From the NCBI GenBank assembly GCA_021158845.1, contig JAGGSY010000066.1, forward strand, positions 1-6,687: DNA of 6,687 nucleotides, given 5' to 3'. Numbering within the stretch: position 1 is the first letter of the stretch; every line of letters begins with the position of its first letter. The notes beneath the pieces were generated by a model that had not been told where the DNA came from, did no database searches, and saw only the letters and a list, made by a program, of their open reading frames with translations. Origin of the DNA: Caldisericia bacterium (GTDB taxonomy: Bacteria; Caldisericota; Caldisericia; B22-G15). A program made the translations under genes and the position numbers. Positions 5,887-6,687 of this stretch are shown piece by piece.

Positions 5887-6625
5887 TCTTTAACCTCTCT
5901 TCAATCTCTTTAAAAAGACTAAGGAAAGCTTTAGATGTTTTGTGATTAGGATACAACTCAAAAACAGGTTTTATGTTTGCAACAGCTTCCTTTACTCTTA
6001 CAGATTCAGGTATTATTGTTTCAAAGAGTAGATCTTTATATTTTTCTTCAAGTTCTTCTTTTATCTTTCTGTAGAAAATAACCCTCTCTTTCACAATGGA
6101 GCGGATTATTCCAAGGGGTTTAATCTCTTTTTTTGTACTTTCCTTTATCTTCTCTATGGATTCTATTAGGTCTGATAGACCATTTATGGAGAACTTTGAT
6201 ATATCCACTGGAATTATCACAAAATCACTTCCAAGAAAAGCATTTGTTGTGAATAAACCAAGAGATGGCGGTGTATCAATGATGGCAAAATCATATTTTC
6301 TTTCTTCTGATTCAAGGAAGTCTTTGAGTCTAAAGAAGTTGGTTAGTTTAACATCAGCTTCATACTTGGAGAGGGTTATATCTGAACCTATAAGATACAA
6401 ATTTTCCTTTATTTGCATAGGCTTTGGCTTCTCTCCCTCAAAGATTAATTTTATGTGGGATGCATCTGGAACTTCATCCTCCATAAGGGAGGTGGTGAAG
6501 TTTCCCTGTGGGTCCATATCAATTGATAAAACTTTATACTTTTTCCTAAGGAAATTAACTAAGTGGAAGGCAATGGTGGTTTTTCCAACCCCTCCTTTCT
6601 GATTGGCAAGGACTATCTTGATCAT
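5864..6625 (-). CDS. parA: ParA-family partition ATPase
   Basis: This 253-residue protein has a deviant Walker A at residues 10-17 (KGGVGKTT, signature lysine K10), Walker A' SIDMDPQGN with D36 and D38, and Walker B FAIIDTPPSLG with D117. Family members form ATP-dependent sandwich dimers that bind DNA nonspecifically and move a ParB-centromere complex. There is no N-terminal HTH domain, so it resembles the short type Ib/chromosomal ParA class rather than P1-type ParA. ATG at 6625 is preceded by AAGGAGG (plus-strand 6631-6637), 5 bases away. It is the first gene of a two-gene leftward unit with the ribbon-helix-helix gene. Base composition is like the neighbouring operon, so recent plasmid capture is not obvious. 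Without replication genes in view, plasmid-derived or chromosomal status is open. Confidence 0.93.
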   Translation of the reverse strand: MIKIVLANQKGGVGKTTIAFHLVNFLRKKYKVLSIDMDPQGNFTTSLMEDEVPDASHIKLIFEGEKPKPMQIKENLYLIGSDITLSKYEADVKLTNFFRLKDFLESEERKYDFAIIDTPPSLGLFTTNAFLGSDFVIIPVDISKFSINGLSDLIESIEKIKESTKKEIKPLGIIRSIVKERVIFYRKIKEELEEKYKDLLFETIIPESVRVKEAVANIKPVFELYPNHKTSKAFLSLFKEIEERLKNEGKLPG

Positions 6626-6638
6626 GTCAACCTCCTTG

Positions 6639-6680
6639 ATTATTTAATTACTTAATTAAATTATAACATAATTAAATAAT
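6639..6680. repeat. 12-bp inverted repeat and three TAATTAAAT boxes upstream of parA
   Basis: ATTATTTAATTA (6639-6650) and TAATTAAATAAT (6669-6680) are perfect reverse complements, 18 bases apart. The 9-base box TAATTAAAT occurs three times: inverted at 6642-6650, direct at 6653-6661 and direct at 6669-6677, the two direct copies exactly 16 bases apart. The arrangement surrounds the parA -10 element, as expected for an operator or centromere bound by the ribbon-helix-helix partner. The extreme AT content means some repetition could be chance, but a perfect 12-bp arm placed symmetrically around the -10 is suggestive. Confidence 0.6.
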
Positions 6681-6687
6681 TACATCA
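6660..6687 (-). promoter_or_regulatory. Candidate extended -10 promoter of parA
   Basis: On the minus strand, TATAAT (plus 6660-6665) is preceded by TG one base upstream (TGTTATAAT), an extended -10. With a 17-base spacer the -35 would begin one base beyond the window; the visible five bases read TGATG, compatible with TTGATG. The box lies 34 bases from the parA start codon, and the operator-like repeats surround it. Confidence 0.6.

Noticed and set aside
6096..6602. Plus-strand open frame of 168 codons opposite parA
   Set aside because: It is a shadow of the parA reading frame; the minus-strand protein has all Walker motifs.
1..6687. CRISPR array, tRNA or rRNA genes, insertion sequences
   Set aside because: No regular direct repeats with spacers, no tRNA cloverleaf, and no transposase or terminal inverted repeats were seen.

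Overview
The window looks like chromosomal DNA of a bacterium with AT-rich, purine-rich coding strands. Arginine is encoded mostly by AGG/AGA, proteins are rich in Lys/Glu/Ile, Shine-Dalgarno sites are strong, and genes are packed with short overlaps. This style, plus the radical SAM/DUF2344 pair, suggests an anaerobic and probably thermophilic lineage such as Caldisericota, Dictyoglomota or Thermotogota. The lineage is an inference; there is no rRNA or other phylogenetic marker here.

Layout: (1) positions 2-184 hold the 3' end of a short-chain dehydrogenase gene, followed by a weak terminator. (2) A promoter near 244-271 leads into an FMN riboswitch (287-421), followed by a hairpin that buries the Shine-Dalgarno of ribU. 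(3) A tightly packed rightward run of six genes follows: ribU (riboflavin ECF S component), a TIGR03960-type radical SAM protein, its usual DUF2344 partner, a PfkB-family kinase, an unrecognised protein resembling HhH-GPD/AGOG DNA glycosylases with a Cys-rich tail, and an mntP-like manganese efflux pump. Junctions run from a 23-base overlap to a 10-base gap, so the six are probably one transcript. (4) On the opposite strand, converging on mntP with a 4-base overlap of stop codons, is a two-gene partition-like cassette: a ParA ATPase followed by a 58-residue ribbon-helix-helix protein. Upstream of parA, at the right edge, an AT-rich segment carries a perfect 12-bp inverted repeat around the parA -10 box, a candidate operator and/or centromere site.

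How the parts work together: riboflavin import is under FMN feedback, probably at translation. The downstream genes may share transcription and be partly translationally coupled, but their products have no obvious flavin link. The kinase plus glycosylase-like pair could be a nucleoside-handling module (speculative). The parA-RHH cassette has the gene order of type Ib partition systems.

The most notable points are the self-contained riboswitch expression platform, the GAGE (not GAGD) motif of the PfkB protein, the undescribed glycosylase-like Fe-S candidate, and the parA-RHH cassette with its repeats.
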